The notes under the pieces: generated by a model | Databases searched by the model: none | What the model was told of the DNA's origin: nothing | Seen by the model: the letters and a program-made list of their open reading frames with translations, nothing else | Part shown: positions 55,237-64,000 of the stretch, one piece after another | Layout of the letters: each line of letters begins with the position of its first letter | Numbering within the stretch: the first letter of the stretch is position 1 | Program-made: the position numbers and the translations under genes | From: Sulfuricurvum sp. PC08-66 | Lineage (GTDB): Bacteria; Campylobacterota; Campylobacteria; Campylobacterales; Sulfurimonadaceae | Assembly (NCBI GenBank): GCA_000830255.1 | Contig: JQIT01000002.1 | Span: forward strand, 245,020-309,019 | DNA: 64,000 bases | Direction: 5' to 3'

Positions 55237-56100
55237 ATGTCGCCAATCCTAAAGCTTATGCGTCTACATCAATATATAAAAAATTTCTTCGTTTTTGCTC
55301 CCATGCTTTTCTCTTTTCAATTTTCCCTTGAAATATTTTTTGAAGTAACGCTTATTTTTCTTCTCTTTTCTCTGCTGGCGAGTAGCATCTATATTTTTAA
55401 TGATTTGATGGATATCAACGAAGACAAAAAGCACCCAAGTAAAAAATTTCGTCCCTTAGCCTCTGGCACCGTCTCCACTAAAACAGCATACACGCTGATT
55501 TTTCTTTTCTCTTTATTGAGTTTGGGAGGCGCTTTTTTTCTCAACCAAGAGCTCTTTTTTATTTTGAGTATCTATTTTTTCCTCAATCTTGCTTATTCAC
55601 TAAAACTCAAACATATACCCCTGATTGATATTTTTATCATTGCCGTAGGCTTTGTTTTGCGACTAGGTGCAGGCAACAGCGCACTTGATGCTCCACTCTC
55701 CATGTGGATTGTCATAATGACCTTTTTGTTGGCGCTATTTTTGGCACTCGCCAAACGACGCGATGATGTTCTTCTGGCTTCACAAGGCAAAGAGACACGC
55801 AAAAATATTGATGGGTACAATTTAGAATTTATCAACGCCACGATGGTACTTATGTCGGCAGTAATTGTTGTCTCTTACATTCTTTATTGTGTTTCACCCG
55901 AAGTGACATTGCGACTACATACACGCTATTTGTATATCACCTCCTTTTTTGTCATTTTGGGCATTTTGCGTTATATGCAAATTACTTTTGTAGAAGAGAA
56001 AAGTGGTAGCCCCACCAAAGTGCTCCTCAAAGACAAATTTTTGCAAGCTACTATTCTTCTTTGGATCACAAGCTTCTATTTCATCGTAAAAGGGGTCTAA
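55237..56100 (+). CDS. UbiA-family polyprenyl-phosphate transferase (DPPR-synthase-like)
   Basis: A 287-residue membrane prenyltransferase with eight to nine helices. The first Asp-rich motif is NDLMDINEDKKHPSKKFRP, which is the form found in decaprenyl-phosphate phosphoribosyltransferases (Rv3806c-like); the second region is AKRRDDV. It would transfer phosphoribose from PRPP to a lipid phosphate carrier, giving a lipid-linked pentose donor. It opens a cassette with an SDR, an FAD enzyme and GtrA, in line with such a role. The substrate is inferred. Confidence 0.85.
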   Translation: MSPILKLMRLHQYIKNFFVFAPMLFSFQFSLEIFFEVTLIFLLFSLLASSIYIFNDLMDINEDKKHPSKKFRPLASGTVSTKTAYTLIFLFSLLSLGGAFFLNQELFFILSIYFFLNLAYSLKLKHIPLIDIFIIAVGFVLRLGAGNSALDAPLSMWIVIMTFLLALFLALAKRRDDVLLASQGKETRKNIDGYNLEFINATMVLMSAVIVVSYILYCVSPEVTLRLHTRYLYITSFFVILGILRYMQITFVEEKSGSPTKVLLKDKFLQATILLWITSFYFIVKGV

Positions 56101-56101
56101 A

Positions 56102-57043
56102 ATGGACAAAACAAGTAAAATCCTCATTCCAGGAGCCGCAGGTCTTGTAGGTCAAAACCTCATCGTCGCGCTCAAAACCAGAGGCTATACCAATCTCGTT
56201 GCCATCGACAAGCACCATGAAAACATCAAAGTCTTACGAGAACTTCACCCTGAAATTACGATTATCGAGGCAGATTTGGCGGAAGACGGCGAGTGGAAAA
56301 AAGCATTTGAAGGAGCAGACGTGGTGCTGATGCTCCAAGCGCAAATTGGTGCGCCCACCATCGAGCCGTTTATCCGCAACAACATCACCTCGACCCAAAA
56401 TATCTTAGAGGTCATCAAACACTACAAAATTCCCTACACCGTCCATATCAGCTCCTCGGTCGTCAACTCCAAAGCGACGGACTTTTACACCACCACCAAA
56501 AAAGAGCAAGAGAAGTTAGTGGTGGAGTCAGGGATTGAGCATTGCGTGTTACGTCCGACGCTGATGTTCGGGTGGTTTGACCGCAAACATTTAGGATGGC
56601 TCAGTCGTTTTATGGAGCGTGTGCCAGTATTCCCTATCCCAGGGCATGGGCGTTATATGCGTCAGCCTCTGTACGAAAAAGACTTTTGCAATATCATCAT
56701 CTCTGCGATGGAAAAACAGCCCAAAAACCAAGCGTTCAACATCACAGGGCGAGACGAGGTCGACTACATCGATATCATCCGCACCATCAAACGCGTCAAG
56801 CACATCAAAACACCGATTGTCAAAATCCCTTACAAGCTTTTTTATTTCCTTATGTGGGGATATGCGCTTTTTAGCTCCAATCCCCCTTTTACTACCCAAC
56901 AGCTCGAAGCATTGGTGGCAGATGACCATTTTGAATTGATACCTTGGTGGGATATATTTGGCGTCAAGTCTACACCGTTTGAGCAAGCGATGGTCGAGAC
57001 ATTTAACGACCCCGTTTACAGCCAATACGTATTGGAGTTTTGA
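56102..57043 (+). CDS. NAD-dependent epimerase/dehydratase (extended SDR)
   Basis: A 313-residue extended short-chain dehydrogenase. The cofactor motif GAAGLVGQN is at the start and the catalytic Tyr-x3-Lys is in FYTTTKKE, with Ser in HISSSVVNS. It probably works on a sugar bound to a nucleotide or lipid carrier. It begins one base after the UbiA-like gene and overlaps the FAD oxidoreductase start. Confidence 0.9.
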   Translation: MDKTSKILIPGAAGLVGQNLIVALKTRGYTNLVAIDKHHENIKVLRELHPEITIIEADLAEDGEWKKAFEGADVVLMLQAQIGAPTIEPFIRNNITSTQNILEVIKHYKIPYTVHISSSVVNSKATDFYTTTKKEQEKLVVESGIEHCVLRPTLMFGWFDRKHLGWLSRFMERVPVFPIPGHGRYMRQPLYEKDFCNIIISAMEKQPKNQAFNITGRDEVDYIDIIRTIKRVKHIKTPIVKIPYKLFYFLMWGYALFSSNPPFTTQQLEALVADDHFELIPWWDIFGVKSTPFEQAMVETFNDPVYSQYVLEF

Positions 57044-58320
57044 TGAGCGACAAAATTGCGGTTATCGGCGCTGGTCCGATGGGCTTGGCAGTGGCCTATC
57101 AATTGGCTCTCGATGGGTTTAAACCCGTTGTGTACGAAGCAGATGATAGAGTCGGTGGAATGACCGCTACCTTTGATTTTGCGGGGCAAGAGATTGAGCG
57201 CTATTACCATTTTCACTGCACAAGCGACGAGGCATTTTTTGAGGTGTTGGGTGAGCTAGGGCTATCTCATAAGCTTCGATGGACAAAAACAAAGATGGGG
57301 TATTGGTTTGACGGCAAAGTCCAAGCATGGGGCAACCCTATCGCATTGCTCCGATTTAAGGGGCTTGGATGGATGGCGAAGTTTCGCTATGGAATTTTTG
57401 CCTTTCTTGCTACCAAGCGAAACGATTGGCGACCACTGGAGCGATACGATGCGATGAGCTGGATACGAAGCTGGGTTGGCAAAGAGGGGTATACAAAGCT
57501 TTGGGATAAGCTTTTGTCGCTCAAGTTTTACGAATATCGATTTAATCTCTCAACACCGTGGATGTGGAGTCGAGTACGACGCATCGGACGTTCACGCTAC
57601 AACCTTTTCCAAGAGAAACTTGGCTACCTCGAGGGTGGTTCCAAAACCCTGCTTGAAGCGATGAAAACTAAGATTGAGTCAGTGGGTGGGGAGTTTCGAC
57701 TCTCAACGCCCGTGAGCAAGATTGTTTTTGAAGAGGACAATGTCGTAGGAATTGAGAGTCGACATGGATTTGAGGCGTATGCAAAAGTCATCAGCACAAT
57801 ACCCTTGCCCATCGTGACCCAAATCGCCCCAGCGCTCAAAGAGAGATTTACCAACACCGACAACATTGGGGTGGTGTGCGTCATCGCTAGACTCTCAAAA
57901 CCCCTCACTCAAAACTTCTGGCTGAACACCAACGACGACTCGATGGATATCCCTGGCATCATCGAGTATGGCAATCTCAACCCCGATGTGGGACATATTG
58001 TCTATGTACCCTATTATGTACCGCAACACAACCCCATCTACAGCGACAGCAATGAAGTGTTTGAGGAAAAAATCAAGCGCTATTTTAAACGTATCAATCC
58101 CACGCTCAATGATGACGATTTTGAAACCATCGCTGTGCATCGCTACTACTATGCACAACCCATTTGTCCGCCCAACTACCTCGATTCACTCCCCGATGAG
58201 CAAATCGCCAAAGGGCTTTGGGTGGCAGATACAACCTATTATTATCCCGAAGATAGAGGGATAAGCGAATCGATTGGATACGGTAGAGCCATGGCGCGAA
58301 GGGTCGCAAATGCTCAATAA
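57043..58320 (+). CDS. FAD-dependent oxidoreductase (amine-oxidase/UGM-like fold)
   Basis: A 425-residue flavoprotein with N-terminal VIGAGPMGLAVAYQL and RVGGMTATF, and a C-terminal flavin-contact region DRGISESIGYGRAMARR. It resembles protoporphyrinogen-oxidase or UDP-galactopyranose-mutase-like enzymes. Its ATG overlaps the SDR stop (TGATG), so the two probably act on the same sugar intermediate, for example an oxidation followed by a reduction. No substrate can be named. Confidence 0.88.
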   Translation: MSDKIAVIGAGPMGLAVAYQLALDGFKPVVYEADDRVGGMTATFDFAGQEIERYYHFHCTSDEAFFEVLGELGLSHKLRWTKTKMGYWFDGKVQAWGNPIALLRFKGLGWMAKFRYGIFAFLATKRNDWRPLERYDAMSWIRSWVGKEGYTKLWDKLLSLKFYEYRFNLSTPWMWSRVRRIGRSRYNLFQEKLGYLEGGSKTLLEAMKTKIESVGGEFRLSTPVSKIVFEEDNVVGIESRHGFEAYAKVISTIPLPIVTQIAPALKERFTNTDNIGVVCVIARLSKPLTQNFWLNTNDDSMDIPGIIEYGNLNPDVGHIVYVPYYVPQHNPIYSDSNEVFEEKIKRYFKRINPTLNDDDFETIAVHRYYYAQPICPPNYLDSLPDEQIAKGLWVADTTYYYPEDRGISESIGYGRAMARRVANAQ

Positions 58321-58690
58321 AGAGATAGTTGCTTTTCTTGTTGCTGGTGGCGTAGCTGCTACAGTCAACTTCTTGAGTCGCTTTGGCTATGATTATTTTT
58401 TTGATTTTGGTACCGCCGTTCTTCTTGCTTATATTACTGGCATGATTACTGCCTTTGTTCTCAATAAATATTTCGTTTTTGCAGAAAGTGTGCACTCGAC
58501 TTTCAAAGAAGCACTCTATTTTGTATTAGTGAATCTCGTCGCAGTTTTACAAACGTATTTGATAAGCATTTGGCTTGTTCTTTATACATTGCCAATGATT
58601 GCGCATGGAGTGGGCATCGTAGTGCCCGTCTTTACTAGCTATTTAGGGCATAAATTTTTTAGTTTTAGGGGAAAAAATGTTTCAAAATAA
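58310..58690 (+). CDS. GtrA-family membrane protein
   Basis: A 126-residue four-helix membrane protein of the GtrA family (FLVAGGVAATVNFLSRFG, NKYFVFAE, SYLGHKFFSF). Family members are thought to flip or bind polyprenyl-phosphate sugars. It overlaps the FAD oxidoreductase gene by 11 bases and the next gene by 14. From here on the DNA becomes much more AT-rich. Confidence 0.93.
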   Translation: MLNKEIVAFLVAGGVAATVNFLSRFGYDYFFDFGTAVLLAYITGMITAFVLNKYFVFAESVHSTFKEALYFVLVNLVAVLQTYLISIWLVLYTLPMIAHGVGIVVPVFTSYLGHKFFSFRGKNVSK

Positions 58691-60686
58691 GAATATTTCA
58701 TCGCTCTTTTTCTACACAATTACATATATTACACTACTCGCATATATCATGCCGATACATCCCTTCATGCCAAGCGTTGGTTTAGACCCATCTTGGAAAT
58801 GGGTGATGCACTTCAGTTTTGTCAATAATCTAGCCTTTGGAGAAGAAATATTTTTTACATTTGGACCTTTAGCTGACTTTTGGTTTCCATCATATTTTTT
58901 TGATCAGAACACTTATTTTATTGCAATAACAATTGCGTTTATTTTTGCTTCAACAATTTTCGCAGCACTATATTTCTCAACACATACATTACAAACAAAG
59001 CAAAAAGTGTTTACTTTTTTTCTATTTCTTACTGCGATTATCGTCGGCAACACTTATGTTTGGTTTATTTTGCCTTTACTTTTTCTTCTTATCTACTTTA
59101 CAAAAGAAGAATTAATTACTAAAAATACATTATTAATCTTTATAACATTTTTTTTAGCTTTTTCAGTCCTTGTAAAATTCTCCCACTTTCCTACCGCATT
59201 TATAACCGTGCTACTAATAGATGTTTATCATATTTACAAATTTCATAAATTTTCTTATCATACAATTACATTTTTTATTTTTATTGTTACTCTTTTTGTG
59301 TTAAGCGGACAGCAGATTGATAACTTTTCTGCTTATTTTTTTGGGAGCTTTCAAACACTTTCAGGATATTCCGAAGCCATGAGTTTATACGGACCATCTT
59401 TTATGGTTCTTGTTTATAGCTTATTATCCATTTTAATTTTTTCGTTTTTACTTTTCAAAGTAATGCTTCAAAAAAATATTGAAACATTTTTTGTAATAAT
59501 GCTTACATCAATCTCTCTATTTATGGCATTCAAAAATGGCTTTGTTCGACACGATGCCCATGCATATTCTGCTTCATCTGGCATGCTCATGGTTTTAGGG
59601 ACACTGTATATATATTTTTACAATAAAATATACTTTTCAAACATTGAAAAATCTTTGGTTAAATATTTCATGTTATTTTCTATACTTTTTTCAATTATGA
59701 TATTTTTTTTCTATAATTTTACTTCGATATTTGTAGAAGAAATTAATAAAAAATTTCCACCTCATATAAAAGAAGAAATAAAAAAAGAGTTTATTGAAAA
59801 AAATTATTCAAATATTATTTTACAGCATGGTAATTTGCTAACTTCTATTCCAAAAAAAATGTTTTCAACAACGGTTCAAAACACATATGATAGATTCTAT
59901 AAACTTCCTAGTATTTTTAGTTCATCTCAAAAAAAAGAGTTAATCGATGTATACGCAATGTCAATTCAAACAATCAAAACATCTTTGCCCTTATCAGAGA
60001 TAAAAGGTTCTGTTGATATATACCCTTGGGATCAGGCATATATTCTTGCGAGCGATCTAAACTACACACCAAGACCTGTTTTTCAAAGCTATAGTGTATA
60101 CACAAACTATATGATTCAAAAAAATATAGCATTTCTTCAATCAGACAAAGCTCCTGATAATTTACTTTTTTCTATAAAAGAAATCGACAATCGACTTCCA
60201 AGCATGATGGAAGGAACGACTTGGCTGGAAATATTTTCAAAATACAATGTTGCTACAACAATAGATGAATTTTTACTTCTAAACAAATCAGAAACTGCAG
60301 CAACATTTAGTTTAGAAGAAGAAAAAGCTCAAACAATCACCTTTAACGAAACTGTTAAAGTGGAAAAAGGAAATAAATTTATTTTTATTGCTTTTGAAAA
60401 AACTTTCTTTGGAAAAATATCCGAAATACTTTTTAAAGCACCTATAGTTTATATTCAACTCACTTTTGACGACAATACAACAACAACAAAAAGGCTTATA
60501 CCTAGCATTGCATCCAATGGCTTTATTCTTTCTCCCTATATCGATACAAAAGAAGCATTTGCAAAATTTGACTCAACATTCAATGCTGATAAGTATGTAG
60601 TAGAATTTTTACTCTACACGACAACAAATAACTTTTATGAAAACGCTATAGAGCTTTCAATGAAAAATATAACTAAACTACACTAA
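58677..60686 (+). CDS. Large polytopic membrane protein, GT-C-like, AT-rich
   Basis: A 669-residue protein with about ten membrane helices followed by a soluble C-terminal region from about residue 345. The first outer loop carries an acidic motif (GLDPSWKW, then FTFGPLADF), as in lipid-linked-sugar-using GT-C glycosyltransferases. The codon use is strongly AT-biased compared with genes to its left. AGGGG precedes the ATG. It may add a sugar from the lipid donor made by the preceding genes; this is inferred from context. Confidence 0.75.
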   Translation: MFQNKNISSLFFYTITYITLLAYIMPIHPFMPSVGLDPSWKWVMHFSFVNNLAFGEEIFFTFGPLADFWFPSYFFDQNTYFIAITIAFIFASTIFAALYFSTHTLQTKQKVFTFFLFLTAIIVGNTYVWFILPLLFLLIYFTKEELITKNTLLIFITFFLAFSVLVKFSHFPTAFITVLLIDVYHIYKFHKFSYHTITFFIFIVTLFVLSGQQIDNFSAYFFGSFQTLSGYSEAMSLYGPSFMVLVYSLLSILIFSFLLFKVMLQKNIETFFVIMLTSISLFMAFKNGFVRHDAHAYSASSGMLMVLGTLYIYFYNKIYFSNIEKSLVKYFMLFSILFSIMIFFFYNFTSIFVEEINKKFPPHIKEEIKKEFIEKNYSNIILQHGNLLTSIPKKMFSTTVQNTYDRFYKLPSIFSSSQKKELIDVYAMSIQTIKTSLPLSEIKGSVDIYPWDQAYILASDLNYTPRPVFQSYSVYTNYMIQKNIAFLQSDKAPDNLLFSIKEIDNRLPSMMEGTTWLEIFSKYNVATTIDEFLLLNKSETAATFSLEEEKAQTITFNETVKVEKGNKFIFIAFEKTFFGKISEILFKAPIVYIQLTFDDNTTTTKRLIPSIASNGFILSPYIDTKEAFAKFDSTFNADKYVVEFLLYTTTNNFYENAIELSMKNITKLH

Positions 60687-60694
60687 GGAATAAC

Positions 60695-61912
60695 ATGAAC
60701 ACTAAAATAGAAAAATTTCAGATATTTTATTTACTAATACCAATTGTAATCTACCTTTACCTTTTGCTTCAATACTCAGCCAATAGACCAGTAGGCGACG
60801 ATTTTCACTCTGTGTTAAATTTTTTGAATATATATCTTGACAAAAATACACTCGAAGATAAGCTTTTGTATTTATTTGCCCCTCACAATGAGTACAAACT
60901 ACTGTTTAATAATTTATCTCAAGTTATTATCTATTCATTAAACGGTGAGATAAATTTTACAGCGATGCTACTCATAGCTTTTTTTGGACTTTTGTTTATA
61001 TATTTCGTTTTCTTCAGAGAGTTTAGCATGCTAAATCTTCCTCTCTATTTTTTCATTCCTATCGGATTTATTTTATTCAATATAGCGCAGTACGAACTTA
61101 CATTTTGGCCAATGGCATCTTTGCAAGGTTACTACCAAACTCTCTTTTCTATCACAAGTATCTATTTCTTTACTCGAAATCGCTTCACTTTAGCTCTTCT
61201 CTTTTTCATATTTTCAATGCTTCAAGGCGGTATGTGGATGTCCTTAGCGGTAGTCCTAATTTTTAATCTACTAGCTTCAAAAAATTATTTAAAATTTTTC
61301 ATTTTCTTAGTTTTTCTCATCGGCATCTATCTTTTTATGCATTTTACTCTTATGAATCCACCTGGTCATAGCATTATTGAAAATGGAATGAAAATTTTCC
61401 ATCTTATACTCTTTTCTTTAGGCGTCATTGGTGGTATCACAGGGAGTGGGATTCTTGCTTTTCTCTATTCAATCGCTTTTTTTATCTACATTTACAACTT
61501 AAAAGAAAAAATCAAATCAAATATTTTGAATAACTCTTTTTCTTTGAACGTTTTTTTCATGTTCCTTGTGAGCATTCCAGCCCTATCGCTTAATAGACTT
61601 CACACTGGATTAGGCGCTAGTCTCTCTTCTCGATATTCTTTTGTAAGTATTATGTTACTTGCTAGTCTATACCTTTTTGTACTTTCACAATCAATTACGG
61701 AGAGAGAGCGCAAAAAAGTTTTTGTAACCTTTTTGCTCATCTCTGTTATACTGTACCTATTTAGCTTCAGACATATTGAAACTCTTCAAGAGAGAAAAAA
61801 TAGTATTTTAAACTCTCATTTTTATCAATTTCCAACTTCTTGGGCTATTCCCATTGTGAACGACTCAATCACAAAGAAGGTTTTTTCTTTTGAGTATCTT
61901 TTCTCAAAATAA
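60695..61912 (+). CDS. Polytopic membrane protein, GT-C-like, AT-rich
   Basis: A 405-residue protein with some ten membrane helices. Its first outer loop contains NRPVGDDFHSV, an Asp-Asp pair often seen in GT-C enzymes, and a further loop reads GAGLSSRYS-like residues (GLGASLSSRYSFV). It shares the AT-rich composition of the preceding gene and follows it after eight bases with AAGGA before the ATG. A second membrane transferase or a polymerase is possible; unrecognised at family level. Confidence 0.72.
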   Translation: MNTKIEKFQIFYLLIPIVIYLYLLLQYSANRPVGDDFHSVLNFLNIYLDKNTLEDKLLYLFAPHNEYKLLFNNLSQVIIYSLNGEINFTAMLLIAFFGLLFIYFVFFREFSMLNLPLYFFIPIGFILFNIAQYELTFWPMASLQGYYQTLFSITSIYFFTRNRFTLALLFFIFSMLQGGMWMSLAVVLIFNLLASKNYLKFFIFLVFLIGIYLFMHFTLMNPPGHSIIENGMKIFHLILFSLGVIGGITGSGILAFLYSIAFFIYIYNLKEKIKSNILNNSFSLNVFFMFLVSIPALSLNRLHTGLGASLSSRYSFVSIMLLASLYLFVLSQSITERERKKVFVTFLLISVILYLFSFRHIETLQERKNSILNSHFYQFPTSWAIPIVNDSITKKVFSFEYLFSK

Positions 61913-61924
61913 ACCTTCTTGCTT

Positions 61925-63208
61925 TTAAAACGCCAATCCAGCGCTTACCATCATGTTGGTGTAGGCATCGCCCATGCTGTAGTAATGCACCGTGAGGTTA
62001 AGAAAATCGATCGCTTTGTAGCTTGCACCCCATGCAATGGTGTTGGAGCTTGTGCTACCGATAGTTGTCATCGCATACCCTGCGTGTAGTTGCAAACGTC
62101 CCATTTCATAGGTGTACATGCCCGCTTGGATAGCTGTAGAGCCTGTGTACACATCTGTACTGGTTTTGTTGAGACCCAGATACCCTACACGCCCAAAATC
62201 AAATCGATAGTGCACACCATATCCCGTCGCACCATCAAGCCCTACGAGATAGTCAGCGCCCAACCGTGGTGCTGGCTCGACATTTTGCGCAGGCATCGAT
62301 GATACGGTCCCACTCTCTTCGCCTGTCACAGCGACCCCTACACCCACGACAAAGGTGCTCACTTTGCCCCAAAAATCTTTGGAGGTTTGTGCTGTAGCAG
62401 CAGTAGCGGTTTTGGCGTCGATTCTATCCTCGCTGCTGAGTGTAGATTGCGCAGGCAACGAAGCCGTGAAGAAGTCGTAGTGATAATCCTCTAGCTTTTT
62501 AGCCAAGCTTTTTTCGACGCGCTCATTTTGCAGATTGTGGACATTTTGAGCGAAGATAATCTCTCCCGATTTGGCATTAATAGCACGTACGTGTAGACGT
62601 ATCATCGATTCACGCTCTACCTCTTGCAAGAATGCCCACGGTATAAGCGGCTCAAACCAAAAGCGCAACGTCCCCAAATCTTCCCACTGAAAGCCATCGT
62701 CGGTTGAGTGGTATTTCACCCCCGTCTCTAGCACACGGTAGGAGAGGATATAGTCGGCGCTACGAAGTTTGGATTGCACCAAATTCTCTTCGATGTAGTG
62801 CAAATCGGCGACGCTTTTGAGCTCCATGTTTTCCGCTTCAAGGGTATCGGTGATGCTCTTTTGGGGTACCTCTACTTTGAGCGTGTTGTCATCCTCTAAA
62901 CGCAAATGCGCCAATGCATCTTCGTCACGCTCCAAAGGTCGAAAACCGTTTTGGACCAACGAACGAATCGTCACATCTTGGATGAGGGTATCGACGGGTT
63001 TATCGAGCGTGCGTTTTTGCTCCATCGAGCGCAGTGCGACATTGGCACCTGAGGGGAGTTTGGTTTTGAGCAGTTGTCCCAACTCCATATCGCTCATACG
63101 GTTTTCCAAAATCTTTTGGTTGGAGCTGTCGAAACTTGGATGGGCAATCGTACAACCGCTCATTGCCGCCATTATAAGAGCCAAGAGAAAAGTATTAAAA
63201 TATTTCAT
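61925..63208 (-). CDS. Outer-membrane-type lipoprotein, paralog of next gene
   Basis: A 427-residue predicted lipoprotein (lipobox MSGC). The N-terminal 240 residues are related to the neighbouring gene (SADYILSYRVLETGVKYHS, then VERESMIRLHVRAINAKSGEI). The C-terminal 130 residues are beta-rich with alternating hydrophobic and Tyr-rich strands and end in SAGLAF, as in small outer-membrane beta-barrels. The second of two ATGs (63208) has AGGAGG at better spacing. Function is unknown. Confidence 0.78.
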   Translation of the reverse strand: MKYFNTFLLALIMAAMSGCTIAHPSFDSSNQKILENRMSDMELGQLLKTKLPSGANVALRSMEQKRTLDKPVDTLIQDVTIRSLVQNGFRPLERDEDALAHLRLEDDNTLKVEVPQKSITDTLEAENMELKSVADLHYIEENLVQSKLRSADYILSYRVLETGVKYHSTDDGFQWEDLGTLRFWFEPLIPWAFLQEVERESMIRLHVRAINAKSGEIIFAQNVHNLQNERVEKSLAKKLEDYHYDFFTASLPAQSTLSSEDRIDAKTATAATAQTSKDFWGKVSTFVVGVGVAVTGEESGTVSSMPAQNVEPAPRLGADYLVGLDGATGYGVHYRFDFGRVGYLGLNKTSTDVYTGSTAIQAGMYTYEMGRLQLHAGYAMTTIGSTSSNTIAWGASYKAIDFLNLTVHYYSMGDAYTNMMVSAGLAF

Positions 63209-63217
63209 CATAGCCTC

Positions 63218-64000
63218 CTACTCGAAAAGGCCGCTAAAGAGGCCGCTTCGTTTTTGCAAAGGTTGGGCATGCCCATAAAAAGTGTAGTGATACGTTTTAA
63301 GTTTATCGGCTACACCTGATTCGATAATGTCGCTGTTTTTATGCTCCAAAATATCGGCATAGACGATTTGCCCCGATTTGGCATTTTGGAGACGCACCAT
63401 GAGACGCATCATCGTCTCGCGCTCCACCTCTTGGGGGTACGCCCACGGGAACCACCAGCGAAGCTCTCCCAAATCTGCCCACTGAAATCCATCGTCGAGT
63501 GAGTTGTACTTGATACCCGCCTCTAGGACACGGTAGGAGAGGATAAAATCTGCCGAATCGAGTTTGGATTGCGTATAGAGGTGTTTGGGGACAAGAAGTG
63601 ACTCTTTTTGGGTGAATTTCAAATCCTCTACTTTGACATTTTGAGTAGCTACCGTATAGGGCTCCTCGACCAAAAGGGTCTTATCACTTTCGCGCACCAA
63701 GTGTCCTATCGTATGTGCATCACGCTCTAGCACTTTGAATCCTTGGGCGTAGAGTGAAGCAATCATCTGATCCTCCACCATCGCTACGATAGGTTCATCG
63801 ACGGTAATGCTTCGTTCGATAGAGCGCACCACCAGCGTATTGCTAGGTGCTATTTGCTTTTTGACCAAAGCACCCACGCCAATATCGTTCATCGTTTTCT
63901 CGATGACAAACTGGTTGGATTGCTCAAACGTGGGCTTGATTACGGTACACCCGCTAATGCCTCCGACTATCACCAAAGGCAACAGTACGTTAATGACTCT
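63218..64000 (-). CDS. Lipoprotein paralog, 5' end cut by the window
   Basis: A lipoprotein of at least 260 residues whose start lies beyond the window edge. The reading frame stays open to base 64000 and encodes a signal peptide (VINVLLPLVIVGGISGC) with a lipobox. It is closely related to the first half of the downstream lipoprotein and lacks the barrel-like tail. Only nine bases separate the two genes, so they are one operon, probably arising by tandem duplication. Confidence 0.8.
   Translation of the reverse strand, partial: RVINVLLPLVIVGGISGCTVIKPTFEQSNQFVIEKTMNDIGVGALVKKQIAPSNTLVVRSIERSITVDEPIVAMVEDQMIASLYAQGFKVLERDAHTIGHLVRESDKTLLVEEPYTVATQNVKVEDLKFTQKESLLVPKHLYTQSKLDSADFILSYRVLEAGIKYNSLDDGFQWADLGELRWWFPWAYPQEVERETMMRLMVRLQNAKSGQIVYADILEHKNSDIIESGVADKLKTYHYTFYGHAQPLQKRSGLFSGLFE

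Overview
The window looks like a chromosomal segment of a free-living, hydrogen- and sulfur-oxidising member of the Campylobacterota (Sulfurimonas/Sulfuricurvum/Sulfurovum-like). This rests on gene content and order: nadD-rsfS next to gap-pgk-tpiA-fabI, an HP0268-type gene next to miaB and nusA, a XerH-type recombinase, a HefABC-like pump order, two [NiFe] hydrogenases, an SQR-like flavoprotein and a dense set of c-di-GMP and chemotaxis sensors. The genus is inferred, not shown. No rRNA, tRNA, CRISPR array or transposase was seen, and no gene-free stretch exceeds about 200 bases.

Region 1 (1-22 kb) is a hydrogenase and sensing region. A [NiFe] hydrogenase large subunit (1596-3293) is translationally coupled to a haem-motif chemoreceptor. 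About 9 kb away on the same strand, its likely small subunit is the C-terminal third of an 806-residue protein (12162-14582) that also carries an FAD/NAD(P)-type reductase and a BFD-like [2Fe-2S] domain. Between them lie a diguanylate cyclase, a CorA channel, a lipoprotein, an ammonium transporter fused to a chemotaxis signalling domain, an AbiE-like toxin-antitoxin pair and a nucleotidyltransferase-Fic cassette. The cassette is flanked by an imperfect duplication of the 3' end of the hydrogenase fusion gene. Next come a double-sensor diguanylate cyclase and a compact echABCDEF operon for a ferredoxin-linked, membrane-bound group 4 hydrogenase.

Region 2 (22-41 kb) holds further signalling proteins (a PAS-rich diguanylate cyclase and an HD-GYP protein), a DUF3108-like protein, a VanZ-like/LVIVD-repeat pair, an SQR-like flavoprotein, a TetR-controlled RND efflux operon, a HicBA toxin-antitoxin pair, a hypoxanthine-DNA glycosylase and a bipartite PAS/chemoreceptor energy-taxis pair.

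Region 3 (40-55 kb) is housekeeping. It has a fused nadD-rsfS reading frame whose only sensible nadD start is ATT, then gap-pgk-tpiA-fabI with a lone oligopeptide-type permease, a YaaA-like protein, a cyclic-nucleotide-binding domain protein, a cold-shock protein, a CPBP protease and nusA. A tightly overlapping unit follows: HP0268-like, miaB, acyltransferase, xerH and a PilM/PilN/PilO-like trio.

Region 4 (55-64 kb) is a cell-envelope glycan cassette: a UbiA-type polyprenyl-phosphate transferase, an extended SDR, an FAD oxidoreductase, GtrA and two strongly AT-rich multi-membrane-span proteins. It ends with two paralogous lipoprotein genes, the second cut off by the window edge.
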